Of a stretch of 37,704 nucleotides of DNA, positions 16,052 through 23,665 are shown piece after piece. The position numbers were made by a program, and so were the translations under genes. Each line of letters starts with the position of its first letter. Position 1 is the stretch's first letter. Origin of the DNA: Planctomyces sp. (lineage in GTDB: Bacteria > Planctomycetota > Planctomycetia > Planctomycetales > Planctomycetaceae); assembly GCA_005778115.1 (NCBI GenBank), contig SXKJ01000408.1:1-37704 (forward strand), given 5' to 3'. The notes under the pieces were generated by a model that did no database searches, had not been told where the DNA came from, and was given only the letters and a program-made list of their open reading frames with translations.

Positions 16052-17287
16052 TTACGCCGCCTTTCGTTTTGAGACTGTCTGCTGAACCACAGAAATCGGC
16101 AATGGCAGTCCCCGTTCATTCAGCCAGTGGCGATAGAGGTCGGACAGTGATTGCCACAGGTCTTCGCGGCGGAAGTCGGTGAGGACTCGTCGGCGTCCCG
16201 CCTCGCCATGACGTCGCCTCAGAAGTGGATTGCGAAGGTAACAAGCCGTCGCGGCGGCCAAGGTCGCTGAGTCTTGCAGCGGCACCAACGTGCCGGTCAC
16301 GCCATCGGCCACCGCGTCGAGCGTGCCGGTGGCCGAATAGCCGACCACGGGAACTCCGGCTGCGGCTGCTTCCATCGGGACGTTCGGAAAGCCCTCGCGG
16401 TACGACGGGAAGACGAACACATCGAAGAGGCCGTAATACAACGACACGTCTTTCAGTGCGCCGGTGCGAATGATCTGCGGATGCTCGGTGATCCGTTGCC
16501 AGATTCTTGGCGGGACCGGATCGCCTTCTTCCGGCCCGCCGATCAGGACCAGTCGCAGAGTGGGAAACTCGGCCAGCAATTGGCGGAAGGCGTTGTGGAG
16601 ATCGACAAGCCCTTTGTCACGAGTCAGCCGACCCACGAACCCGATCACCAGCGCGTCGGCCGGGATGTTCAACGATTCGCGCAGTTGACCGATTCGAAGG
16701 AACTGTTCTTCCGAGTATTGAAATCGCTCGGCGTTGACGCCGTTTGACGAACCGTGTCGCAACACGATGGTCTTGTCCGGGCGAACTAACTTGCGGCGGA
16801 CGAATTCTTGCCGCAGGCTCTCGCCGACGCAGATCACTTGCTGAGCACAATTCGCGGCGAGCCGTTCGGTCGCGGCCAGCAAGCGTTCTTTGAATCCCGA
16901 TGTCGTCTCCAGTCGCAAGCCGCGCAGCGTGTAGAACCGCACCGGCACACCGGTCAGTTTGGCGGCGACCATCCCGAGCAACCCGGCTTTGGGAGTCCCC
17001 GCGTTGACGATGTCCGGCCGCAGCGTGCGCAGAATGCCGCACAGCTTCACGAGCGTTCGCACGTCGGCGAGTGGCGAGATTTCACGCTCAATGGGAATCG
17101 GAATGGTCTGCACTTGCTCGCGATCACGCACGATGTCGAGCGACTCGCTGGGAGCGGCGATGACGGTGATGTCGAAGCCTTGCTCACGCAGGAACGTCAA
17201 CTGGCCGTTCATCAGATTCTCCGCGCTGATGGCGTGCGTGGTGACGTAGGCCAGCTTCGGTCGTCGGGGGAAGGGGAGAGTGGTCAT
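16052..17287 (-). CDS. Glycosyltransferase family 4 (GT-B fold)
   Basis: 411 residues from the ATG at 17287; a GTG at 17308 would add seven residues, and neither has a clear ribosome site. The N-terminal half (LAYVTTHAISAENLMNGQLT, then RTLRPDIVNAGTPKAGLLG) is the acceptor domain of the GT4_WbuB/CapM-like group. The C-terminal half carries the GT4 donor-site motifs: GFVGRLTRDKGL, LVLIGGPEEGD, VFVFPSYREGFPNVPMEAAA (EX7E motif) and PVVGYSATGTLDAV. It likely adds a sugar to the lipid-linked precursor made by the sugar transferase downstream. A palindrome separates it from the HAD gene upstream, but all four genes point the same way. Confidence 0.93.
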   Translation of the reverse strand: MTTLPFPRRPKLAYVTTHAISAENLMNGQLTFLREQGFDITVIAAPSESLDIVRDREQVQTIPIPIEREISPLADVRTLVKLCGILRTLRPDIVNAGTPKAGLLGMVAAKLTGVPVRFYTLRGLRLETTSGFKERLLAATERLAANCAQQVICVGESLRQEFVRRKLVRPDKTIVLRHGSSNGVNAERFQYSEEQFLRIGQLRESLNIPADALVIGFVGRLTRDKGLVDLHNAFRQLLAEFPTLRLVLIGGPEEGDPVPPRIWQRITEHPQIIRTGALKDVSLYYGLFDVFVFPSYREGFPNVPMEAAAAGVPVVGYSATGTLDAVADGVTGTLVPLQDSATLAAATACYLRNPLLRRRHGEAGRRRVLTDFRREDLWQSLSDLYRHWLNERGLPLPISVVQQTVSKRKAA

Positions 17288-17347
17288 CGTGAAAACTTTC
17301 AGCGACACCGCATGTTGTTGCAGTTGTGTCGAGTGTTTGGCCCGACA

Positions 17348-17439
17348 ACGTAGCCATCATCGCTCCGCGTGATGAGCCGGATCACCAGACCGCGTCGGTG
17401 AAGCGTTCGGCTCGTCACGCGGAGCGATGACGGCTACGT
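17348..17439. repeat. Palindrome, type AGCCGTCATCGCTCCGCGTGA (copy 2)
   Basis: Arms at 17348-17379 and 17408-17439 with two mismatches. It matches the arms at 10697-10781. It abuts the stop codon (17439-17441) of the HAD gene, just as copy 1 abuts the permease stop. Confidence 0.9.
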
Positions 17440-18170
17440 TAGGCGGCGTGTCGTTCGGAGCGCGTGTTGGCAGAGAGCCAAATGGGGAGATCTTTGAGAG
17501 AGGTGATTTCGTGATCGGCTTCGAAGCCGGGTTGGGGTTCGGCGTGAGTGTGTTCGGTGTTCGGTCGGCGGACTCGGACGGTTTGCAGGCCGAGGCGGCG
17601 TGCTCCGACGAAATCCTTCTTCGGGTTGTCGCCGACATACACGGCATGAGAAGGCTCGATGTGCAATCGCCGCAGGAGTTCGAGGTACGGGATCGGCGAG
17701 GGCTTCCATTGCTCGCGGCCGAAGTCGTCGGAGTAGACGATCGCCTCGACTCGGTGCTGCAAGCCGAGGGCTTTGACCTTGCGACGCTGAACCTCGGCCG
17801 GCCCGTCGGTCAAGATGCCCAGGCCATAGCGCGGTCCGAGGATCGGCAACAGCCATTCGGCGTCAGGGAACAGTTTCAGTTGTGGTTCGTGAGAGCGATA
17901 TGCTCGGACAAGCTCTTCGATCAGCTCTGGATCGCGGGGCACCTGCATCTCAAACAGCACCGCGTTGAAGACGGAGCCTCGGATGCCGCGCTGAAACTTG
18001 TCCATCAGCAAGCCGAAGAGTTCGTCGGCGTCTCGTGACAATCGTTTCGCCAACAGTTCCGCCGACGCGTGAAAGCCGCCACGAACGAAGTCGCTCTCGG
18101 GATAGAGCGTGTCGTCGAGATCAAGCAGCACGGCACTGAGGGATGTCTTGGAGTGACGCTCCGGGGACAT
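17439..18170 (-). CDS. HAD-superfamily hydrolase
   Basis: 243 residues from the ATG at 18170, chosen for the strong GAGGAGG seven bases upstream; the longer reading from 18359 is out-of-frame shadow of the ATP-grasp gene. Motif I is LLDLDDT (Asp17, Asp19), motif II GILTDG, motif III the lysine in RRKVKAL, and motif IV YVGDNPKKDFVGA. The helical cap between motifs I and II is of the C1 type. It probably hydrolyses a small phosphate ester, perhaps a sugar phosphate, in the cytoplasm. It overlaps the ATP-grasp gene by 50 bases, so the two are probably co-translated. The substrate is unknown. Confidence 0.9.
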   Translation of the reverse strand: MSPERHSKTSLSAVLLDLDDTLYPESDFVRGGFHASAELLAKRLSRDADELFGLLMDKFQRGIRGSVFNAVLFEMQVPRDPELIEELVRAYRSHEPQLKLFPDAEWLLPILGPRYGLGILTDGPAEVQRRKVKALGLQHRVEAIVYSDDFGREQWKPSPIPYLELLRRLHIEPSHAVYVGDNPKKDFVGARRLGLQTVRVRRPNTEHTHAEPQPGFEADHEITSLKDLPIWLSANTRSERHAA

Positions 18171-19134
18171 ACACCCCCTCCTCGTAACGAAACATGTAAA
18201 ACTCGTCGGCGAAGTCACCGATATACGGCGTGATGGACTGTCCCAGCGCCATGCGAATGATTTGTTTGGGATAGTTCGCCCCGGCCGCGACCGACAACGG
18301 CAAGCCGCCGCCGACTCGCGGGTTGATCTCGGTGAAGCGGACGCTCGCGTCGGCGTCATCGCTGACGAAACATTGCACGGTCAGTGGCCCGACTCCGCCG
18401 AGTTTGTTTGCCAGATCAACCGTTGCCCGGATGATTCGCCAGTCTTTGCAGGTGACTCCCTTGCTGATCTCTCCGGCACGCACTTCCAGCCGGCGACGAG
18501 GGACCGCATTGATCACTCGGCGATCGAGATCGCACAGCACATCGACGGTATATTCCTGGCCGGTCGCGAACTCTTGCAGCATCGGTCGCGGGACGTAGCG
18601 CAGAAAGAAATCCAGCTCTTCGCGGTTCTGAACCTTGTAGGCATGCTGACTGCCAGAGCCATTGGCCGGCTTGATGAAGACGGGATACGGCACATCGCCG
18701 TTCCGCACGTCTTCGATGGCAAGATTGCTGACCGTCGGGATGTTGTTGTCTTCAAAGAATCGCGCGGTTGTTTCCTTGTCGCGGCAGATACTCACGACCG
18801 GCAGCGAGGACACCATTGCGACGGTGCCTGCTTCGCGGAACCGCGCCCGATGCTCGGCTAGCACGAGCAGATCAACGTCGATCAGCGGCAACAGCAGTTG
18901 CACTCGATGCCGCTCGCAGACATCGAGCAGCGTCGGCACATACGCCGGGTGATCGCACCGCGGAATGATGTAGGACTTGTCGCAGACGCTCAGCACCGCT
19001 GAGTGCGATGACGAATCGACACCGATGATCCGGCCGTCGATATCTAAGTCGTCAAAGGCCTGGCGAAACTGATTCACCAACGAAACCTTGCGACCGGCAC
19101 AGGTCAGCAACAAATGAAACGGAGGCTTTCCCAT
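18121..19134 (-). CDS. ATP-grasp domain ligase of a polysaccharide locus
   Basis: 337 residues. An N-terminal Rossmann-like preATP-grasp segment (LLLTCAGRKVSLVNQFRQAF, IIGVDSS) is followed by the ATP-grasp core: ICRDKETTARFF, YPVFIKPANGSGS with the ATP lysine (about residue 145), LQEFATGQEYTVDVLCD, and the metal-binding end RFTEINPRVGGGLPLS (about 277-291). This is the CarB/PylC-like branch. Members join a carboxylate to an amine using ATP. In surface-polysaccharide loci such genes often sit beside HAD proteins and may add amino-acid-like groups; that role here is inference. It is the first gene of the minus-strand set, preceded by 245 bases that include a palindrome. Confidence 0.88.
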   Translation of the reverse strand: MGKPPFHLLLTCAGRKVSLVNQFRQAFDDLDIDGRIIGVDSSSHSAVLSVCDKSYIIPRCDHPAYVPTLLDVCERHRVQLLLPLIDVDLLVLAEHRARFREAGTVAMVSSLPVVSICRDKETTARFFEDNNIPTVSNLAIEDVRNGDVPYPVFIKPANGSGSQHAYKVQNREELDFFLRYVPRPMLQEFATGQEYTVDVLCDLDRRVINAVPRRRLEVRAGEISKGVTCKDWRIIRATVDLANKLGGVGPLTVQCFVSDDADASVRFTEINPRVGGGLPLSVAAGANYPKQIIRMALGQSITPYIGDFADEFYMFRYEEGVYVPGASLQDIPQCRAA

Positions 19135-19272
19135 CCTGAGAAACCTGCGGCGTGAGAATTTGGCGAGAGGAAGTCAGCCGACAAACCGCCGGCTCGGAAG
19201 AGGGGCGGGCTTGTAGCAGACAGGCCAAAAGCGAGGCAACAGGGCTATTCTCGGAACGGAACAAAACAAACT

Positions 19273-19365
19273 GGCGAGCGGGGCGGCGTTAGCCCCCCGG
19301 TGAATTCGCATCGACACGCTGGTGAGTTCGCGTCAAACCGGGGGGCTGACGCCGCCCCGCTCGCC
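19273..19365. repeat. Palindrome, type GCGAGCGGGGCGGCGTCAGC (copy 2)
   Basis: 29-bp arms at 19273-19301 and 19337-19365 with one mismatch (GTT/GTC). It sits between the SMP-30 stop (19380) and the ATP-grasp start, so both could be affected by it. Confidence 0.92.
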
Positions 19366-19379
19366 AATTTTGTCAGTGA

Positions 19380-20495
19380 CTAAGTGATGTGCGCGCCTTT
19401 CGTCTCGACATAGACCGCATACAGCGAAGTGCTGCCGGTCATGAAGAGGCGGCTCCGTTTCGATCCGCCGAAGCAGACGTTGCTGCAAATCTCCGGCAGC
19501 AGAATTTGACCGATGCGAACCCCTTCGGTCGGCTCGAAGACATGGACTCCGTCATAGCCGTCGCCGACCCAGCCGGCGCTCGCCCAGATGTTGCCATCCA
19601 CATCGGCACGGATGCCGTCCGCGAACCCCGCCTTCTCAACCGTCTTGCCGTCGGCACCTTTCATCGCCAGCTTCATCGAGGCGAACTCTTTGCCGTTCTT
19701 CAAAGTCTTCTCGTCCACGATGTCCCAGACTTTGATGTTCTTGGGGGCATCGTCGTAGTGCGACGCGCCGGTATCGGCGACGTACAGCTTTTTGTAGTCG
19801 GGCGAAAAGCAGAGGCCGTTCGGCTTGAAGATTTCGTCGGAGACTTGATGCACCTTTCCGGTCTTCGCGTCGATGCGATAGATCGCCTCCTTCTGATACG
19901 GCTGCTTCGAGCCGTTGTTCGCGTTGACCCCTTCGTAGTTCATCAAGCCTCCATAGCCCGGATCGGTGAACCAGACATCGCCGTTTGGGTGTACCGCTCC
20001 GTCGTTGGGCGCGTTGAGCGACTTGCCGTTGAACTCGGAAGCCAGTGTTGTCACCGAGCCGTCGTACTCGTAGCGGACGACCTTGCGAGTCCCATGCTGA
20101 AACGAAATCTGCCGGCCTTGGAAGTCGAACGTGTTCCCGTTGCTGTTGCCGGCCGGGTTACGGAAGACACTGACGTGTCCGTCCTCTTCCAGCCAACGCA
20201 ACTGGACGTTGTTGGGGATGTCGCTCCACAGCAGATAACGGCCGACCCCGTTCCAGGCCGGACCTTCGGCCCACAGCATCTCGTCGCTGTGATACAGCCG
20301 CTGAATCGGCGTGTTGCCGAGTGCGTACTTCTTGAACCGCTTATCGAGCGTGACGATGTCCGGATCGGGATAGCGAGTCGGCTGCGCGTTCGGGCCGTAG
20401 TCGCGAGCGAGGGCCTGTTGAGCAATCGCGGTGGCCGTCAGAGCGGCGGCGGTGGTCAGGAATGAACGGCGGTCGGTTTGAGCGGACTGATTCAT
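19380..20495 (-). CDS. Tat-exported SMP-30/gluconolactonase-like protein
   Basis: 371 residues from the ATG at 20495 (GGAG seven to eight bases upstream). The N-terminus is a twin-arginine signal (DRRSFLTTAAALTATAIAQQ ending ALA), so the folded protein is exported. The body is an SMP-30/gluconolaconase six-bladed propeller: EGPAWNGVGRYLLWSDI near the N-terminus with the metal-ligand glutamate, SLNAPNDGAVHPNGDVWFTD (Asn and Asp ligands), GYGGLMNYEG, KPNGLCFSPDYKKLYVADTG (Asn and Asp ligands), and GFADGIRADVDGNIW. It probably opens a sugar lactone such as gluconolactone outside the cytoplasm; the exact lactone cannot be told. It stands alone, in the opposite direction to queE. Confidence 0.92.
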   Translation of the reverse strand: MNQSAQTDRRSFLTTAAALTATAIAQQALARDYGPNAQPTRYPDPDIVTLDKRFKKYALGNTPIQRLYHSDEMLWAEGPAWNGVGRYLLWSDIPNNVQLRWLEEDGHVSVFRNPAGNSNGNTFDFQGRQISFQHGTRKVVRYEYDGSVTTLASEFNGKSLNAPNDGAVHPNGDVWFTDPGYGGLMNYEGVNANNGSKQPYQKEAIYRIDAKTGKVHQVSDEIFKPNGLCFSPDYKKLYVADTGASHYDDAPKNIKVWDIVDEKTLKNGKEFASMKLAMKGADGKTVEKAGFADGIRADVDGNIWASAGWVGDGYDGVHVFEPTEGVRIGQILLPEICSNVCFGGSKRSRLFMTGSTSLYAVYVETKGAHIT

Positions 20496-20775
20496 GGCGT
20501 GTCTCCGAGGGGGGATTTCAAATCTCAAATTTCAGATCTCAAATTTCCGATGAAACGATCACAAGCGCGGTCGCTGAATGAAGTGGCTGCATTAGCGTCG
20601 TGCCACCGTGAGGCGAACACGGTATCGCTCCGCCGTCAGAGTGACAAATCTGGAATCGCCGAATCTTCGGAGCGCTCGCCCTCGCTCACGCTTCGGGTTA
20701 GTGTTCTCGCCGAAATCCTGAGAATGTTGCTGGTAACGCGGCGTCATCCTGATCGAACCGGAGTCATCATTCGCC
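20496..20775. other. Intergenic region between the SMP-30 gene and queE
   Basis: 280 bases with no gene. Close to the SMP-30 start are two direct copies of ATCTCAAATTTC (20522-20533 and 20536-20547), 14 bp apart. Both divergent promoters should lie here. I could not assign -35/-10 boxes. Confidence 0.5.
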
Positions 20776-21471
20776 GTGCGTATCGCCGAGGTGTATGCGT
20801 CGATTCAAGGAGAGGGGCAATTCGCCGGAACCCCCTCCGTCTTCGTGCGCACGACCGGCTGCAACTTGCGCTGCTGGTTCTGCGACACGCCGTTCACGTC
20901 GTGGAATCCCGAAGGCCCGCAACTCGCCGTCGCCGATCTGGTGCGGCAAGTCCGCGAGCTCGGCATCGAACATGTCGTCCTGACTGGCGGCGAGCCATTG
21001 CTGCAACTGGATTGTGTGCCGCTCTGTAAAAGTCTGCTTGCGGCCGGTCACTTCGTCACGATTGAGACTGCGGGAACCGTGTTTCGCCCGGCACCCGCCA
21101 GTCTGATGTCGATCAGTCCGAAGCTGGCAAACTCAGCTCCAGCACAAGTCGGCTCGGCCGCCTCGCTGCGTTGGCAAGCACGCCACGAGCAGACACGATC
21201 GAACCGAGCCGTGATTGCGCGACTCATCGAGGCGAACGAGTTCCAACTCAAGTTCGTGGTCGATGAGCTATCGGACCTGCCGGACATCACCGACTATCTC
21301 GCCGGCTGGCCGCAAGTCCCCGGCGAGCGTGTGTGGCTGATGCCTCAAGCCCGCACACGCGAAGAGTTGGAGGCTCGCTCCGATTGGCTGGAAGCAGAGG
21401 CCGTTCGGCTGGGTTTCCGATTTTCGTCGCGCTGGCAGATCGCCCAGTTCGGAAATCAACGCGGGAAATAG
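20776..21471 (+). CDS. queE: 7-carboxy-7-deazaguanine synthase (radical SAM)
   Basis: QueE contracts 6-carboxytetrahydropterin to 7-carboxy-7-deazaguanine, a step toward queuosine in tRNA (or other deazapurines). The product is 231 residues, starting at GTG 20776 with the standard opening RIAEVYASIQGEG. The radical-SAM cysteines are C29, C33 and C36 (GCNLRCWFCDTPFTSW, the CX3CX2C form). LTGGEPLLQ follows at about 72-80, IETAGT at about 95, SPKL at about 113, and QLKFVVD near 155. It ends with a long helix and a typical SSRWQIAQFGNQRG tail. No other queuosine gene is in the window. The start has GGAG only 12 bases upstream, so it is likely but not certain. Confidence 0.95.
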   Translation: MRIAEVYASIQGEGQFAGTPSVFVRTTGCNLRCWFCDTPFTSWNPEGPQLAVADLVRQVRELGIEHVVLTGGEPLLQLDCVPLCKSLLAAGHFVTIETAGTVFRPAPASLMSISPKLANSAPAQVGSAASLRWQARHEQTRSNRAVIARLIEANEFQLKFVVDELSDLPDITDYLAGWPQVPGERVWLMPQARTREELEARSDWLEAEAVRLGFRFSSRWQIAQFGNQRGK

Positions 21472-21492
21472 TCGCCACGAGTCGCTCGTTGG

Positions 21493-22323
21493 CTAAGTGT
21501 TGGACTCCGTGGCCGCCGAATAACGTCGGCGAAACTTCAGCGGTGTCAGCCCCGTGTGTTTGCGAAACAACTGAGTGAACGCGCTTTGGTCACAGAAGCC
21601 AAACTTGGCGGCGATTTGACTGATGCTCAAATCGGAATGCAGCAGCGCGTCGCTGGCGGCTTGAATGCGAGTCTTGATGAGGAACTCTTGAACGCTCAGC
21701 CCGAACACGTCGCGGAACTTGCGGTGCAGTTGTCGCGGCGACAGGCCGGCTTGATCCGCGAGATCATCGACAGTCAGCCGTTCGTGATGATGCTCGCGAA
21801 TGTAATCAACCGTTGAGTTGATCAATGACATCGGCAACATCGTGCGACGCTGGCCTTCATAGCTGCGCACGGTGCCCATCACGCCAATAATCTCACCGCG
21901 CGTGTCGCGCACGGGCAGTTTGTTGGTCACGAACCAGTCGAGCACTCGCTGCTCGTTGTACCACAGTTCGACGCGACCGATCAGCGGTCGGCCGGTCGTC
22001 ATGACGAGCTGATCGTCCCGCTGGAAATGGTCGGCTGCGTGAGGCGGAAAGAAATCGTCGTCGGTCTTGCCAACGATCTCGGCTTCCGACTTGGCTCCGA
22101 GATGTTCCCAGAACGGCTGGCTCGCGCAGATCATGCGGCTCTGCCGATCCTTCACAAAAAAGGAGACGCCCGGCAGGTGCTCGAAAAGTTTCTGAAACTG
22201 CTGCGGCCCGCCCATCCGAGCATAGAAGTCCTGCTGAATGACGACAGGCTCAGCCGAACCCGCCGGGACTCGACGGGACGTGGACTTGAGACGAACATGG
22301 GTTCGCGGTTTCGGACGGCTCAT
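21493..22323 (-). CDS. PAS-domain AraC-family transcriptional regulator
   Basis: 276 residues. Residues about 36-155 are a PAS/PAC sensor (LFEHLPGVSFFVKDRQSRMI, GKTDDDFFPP, WFVTNKLPVRDTRGEIIGVM). Residues about 170-268 are the AraC double helix-turn-helix (LTVDDLADQAGLSPRQLHRK, and SISQIAAKFGFCDQSAFTQL followed by RKHTGLTPLKFR). PAS-AraC fusions of this arrangement are frequent in planctomycetes beside sugar genes. It is divergent from the Gfo/Idh/MocA gene with a 117-bp gap and is the natural candidate regulator of that gene and its followers. A spaced direct repeat overlapping its start codon suggests autoregulation. Confidence 0.93.
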   Translation of the reverse strand: MSRPKPRTHVRLKSTSRRVPAGSAEPVVIQQDFYARMGGPQQFQKLFEHLPGVSFFVKDRQSRMICASQPFWEHLGAKSEAEIVGKTDDDFFPPHAADHFQRDDQLVMTTGRPLIGRVELWYNEQRVLDWFVTNKLPVRDTRGEIIGVMGTVRSYEGQRRTMLPMSLINSTVDYIREHHHERLTVDDLADQAGLSPRQLHRKFRDVFGLSVQEFLIKTRIQAASDALLHSDLSISQIAAKFGFCDQSAFTQLFRKHTGLTPLKFRRRYSAATESNT

Positions 22324-22351
22324 GTCCGATAGTCAACAGAAAATGTCCGAT
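22322..22351. promoter_or_regulatory. Possible AraC-type operator: two ATGTCCGAT half-sites 21 bp apart
   Basis: ATGTCCGAT occurs at 22322-22330 and again at 22343-22351 in the same orientation, start to start 21 bp, two helical turns, which is the classic spacing of AraC half-sites. The first copy overlaps the regulator's own start codon. The assignment to this regulator is inference. Confidence 0.5.
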
Positions 22352-22440
22352 CCGCACAAGAAGTCCGGGCGGCCGATGGCTATTTTCTTCGTCCGCGAGA
22401 ATGCCAATTGAACCAACTTTAATCACCACAGGAGTCCCTC

Positions 22441-23559
22441 ATGAGCAAGCCCGTCAATGTCGCGATGGTCGGTCTCGGTTTCGGTGCGGAGTTCATTCCG
22501 ATTTATCAGGCGCACCCGGACGCCAACGTCTATGCCGTCTGTCAACGGAACACCGAGAAGCTCAACAAAGTCGGCAAACAATTCGGGATCGAGAAGCGGT
22601 TCACCGATTACGCCGCCGTGCTGAAAGACCCAAACGTCGATTTCGTTCACATCAACAGTCCGATCTCCGAGCATGCGCGGATGTCGATGGAGGCTCTCAA
22701 GGCCGGCAAGCATGTGATGTGTACCGTGCCAATGGCGACCACCATTGAAGACTGCCAACAGATTTGCGAACTCGTGAAGTCCACCGGCCTGAAATACATG
22801 ATGGCCGAAACCGTCGTGTACAGCCGCGAGTTCCTCTTCATCAAAGAGATGTACCAGAAGGGCCAACTCGGCAAGATCCAGCACCTCGCCGCATCGCATC
22901 CACAAGACATGGACGGCTGGCCCGACTACTGGCAGAAAATGATCCCGATGCACTACGCGACCCACGTCGTCAGCCCGTGCCTCGGCCTGGTCAACGGACG
23001 AGCCGAGTACGTTTCGTGTTTCGGCTCAGGCACGGTCCGCGACGACATCGCTCAGAAGAGCGGCAACAAGTTCGCGGTCGAGTCCTGTCACATCAAAGTG
23101 AAGGACAGCGACGTGACCGCTCACATCTGGCGGTTCCTGTACGACGTCGCCCGGCAATACCGCGAGAGCTTCGACGTCTACGGCACGAAACGCTCGTTTG
23201 AATGGACGCTGGTCGAACACGAACCGCACGTCATTCACACCGCCAAGAAACCCGAACCGGAGATCCCGACGAAGGTCACGGTCCCGGATTACGCTCACCT
23301 GCTGCCGGAGTCGATCCGCAAATTCACTCAGCCCGCCGAGATTCACGATTCCGAGCACCTCTCATTCATCCAAGGCGGCGGCCACGGCGGCTCGCACCCG
23401 CACTTGGTCAACGAGTTCATCTCGGCCCTGCGCGACAACCGCGATCCCTGGCCGAACGCGACGCTCAGCGCGAACTGGACCTGCGTCGGTATCTGTGCTC
23501 ACCAGTCGGCCTTGAAGGGTGGCGAGATCGTTAAGCTGCCTACATTCACGCTGGAGTAG
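22441..23559 (+). CDS. Gfo/Idh/MocA-family oxidoreductase
   Basis: 372 residues with AGGAG six bases before the ATG. The N-terminal Rossmann domain shows VAMVGLGFGAEF (GxGxxx dinucleotide loop), VYAVCQRNTEKL, and FVHINSPISEHARMSMEALK. The C-terminal alpha/beta domain includes YSREFLFIKEMYQKGQLGKI and the segment HYATHVVSP. The usual EKP motif that carries the catalytic lysine is replaced by T-V-P (residues 95-97, CTVPMA), and the later Asp-x-x-x-His pair reads A-T-H, so typical dehydrogenase chemistry may be altered. Members act on sugars and inositols with NAD(P). No signal peptide is present. It is the first gene of the long plus-strand run and is probably controlled by the divergent AraC gene. 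Confidence 0.92.
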   Translation: MSKPVNVAMVGLGFGAEFIPIYQAHPDANVYAVCQRNTEKLNKVGKQFGIEKRFTDYAAVLKDPNVDFVHINSPISEHARMSMEALKAGKHVMCTVPMATTIEDCQQICELVKSTGLKYMMAETVVYSREFLFIKEMYQKGQLGKIQHLAASHPQDMDGWPDYWQKMIPMHYATHVVSPCLGLVNGRAEYVSCFGSGTVRDDIAQKSGNKFAVESCHIKVKDSDVTAHIWRFLYDVARQYRESFDVYGTKRSFEWTLVEHEPHVIHTAKKPEPEIPTKVTVPDYAHLLPESIRKFTQPAEIHDSEHLSFIQGGGHGGSHPHLVNEFISALRDNRDPWPNATLSANWTCVGICAHQSALKGGEIVKLPTFTLE

Positions 23560-23576
23560 TCAAGACCGTAGTTCTG

Positions 23577-23618
23577 ACGCCTACGTCCGGACGGCCGGAA
23601 ATGACCGGACATAGGCGT
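23577..23618. repeat. Short palindrome downstream of the oxidoreductase gene
   Basis: ACGCCTACGTCCGG at 23577-23590 pairs with 23605-23618 with one mismatch. Flanking AGACCG/CGGTCT extends the symmetry. It lies in the 106-bp gap before the ThuA gene and could reduce read-through, but has no U-tract. Confidence 0.75.
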
Positions 23619-23665
23619 CCGGTCTACATCGTCGCGTGACGCTTCTAATGCACAAAGGACATTTC

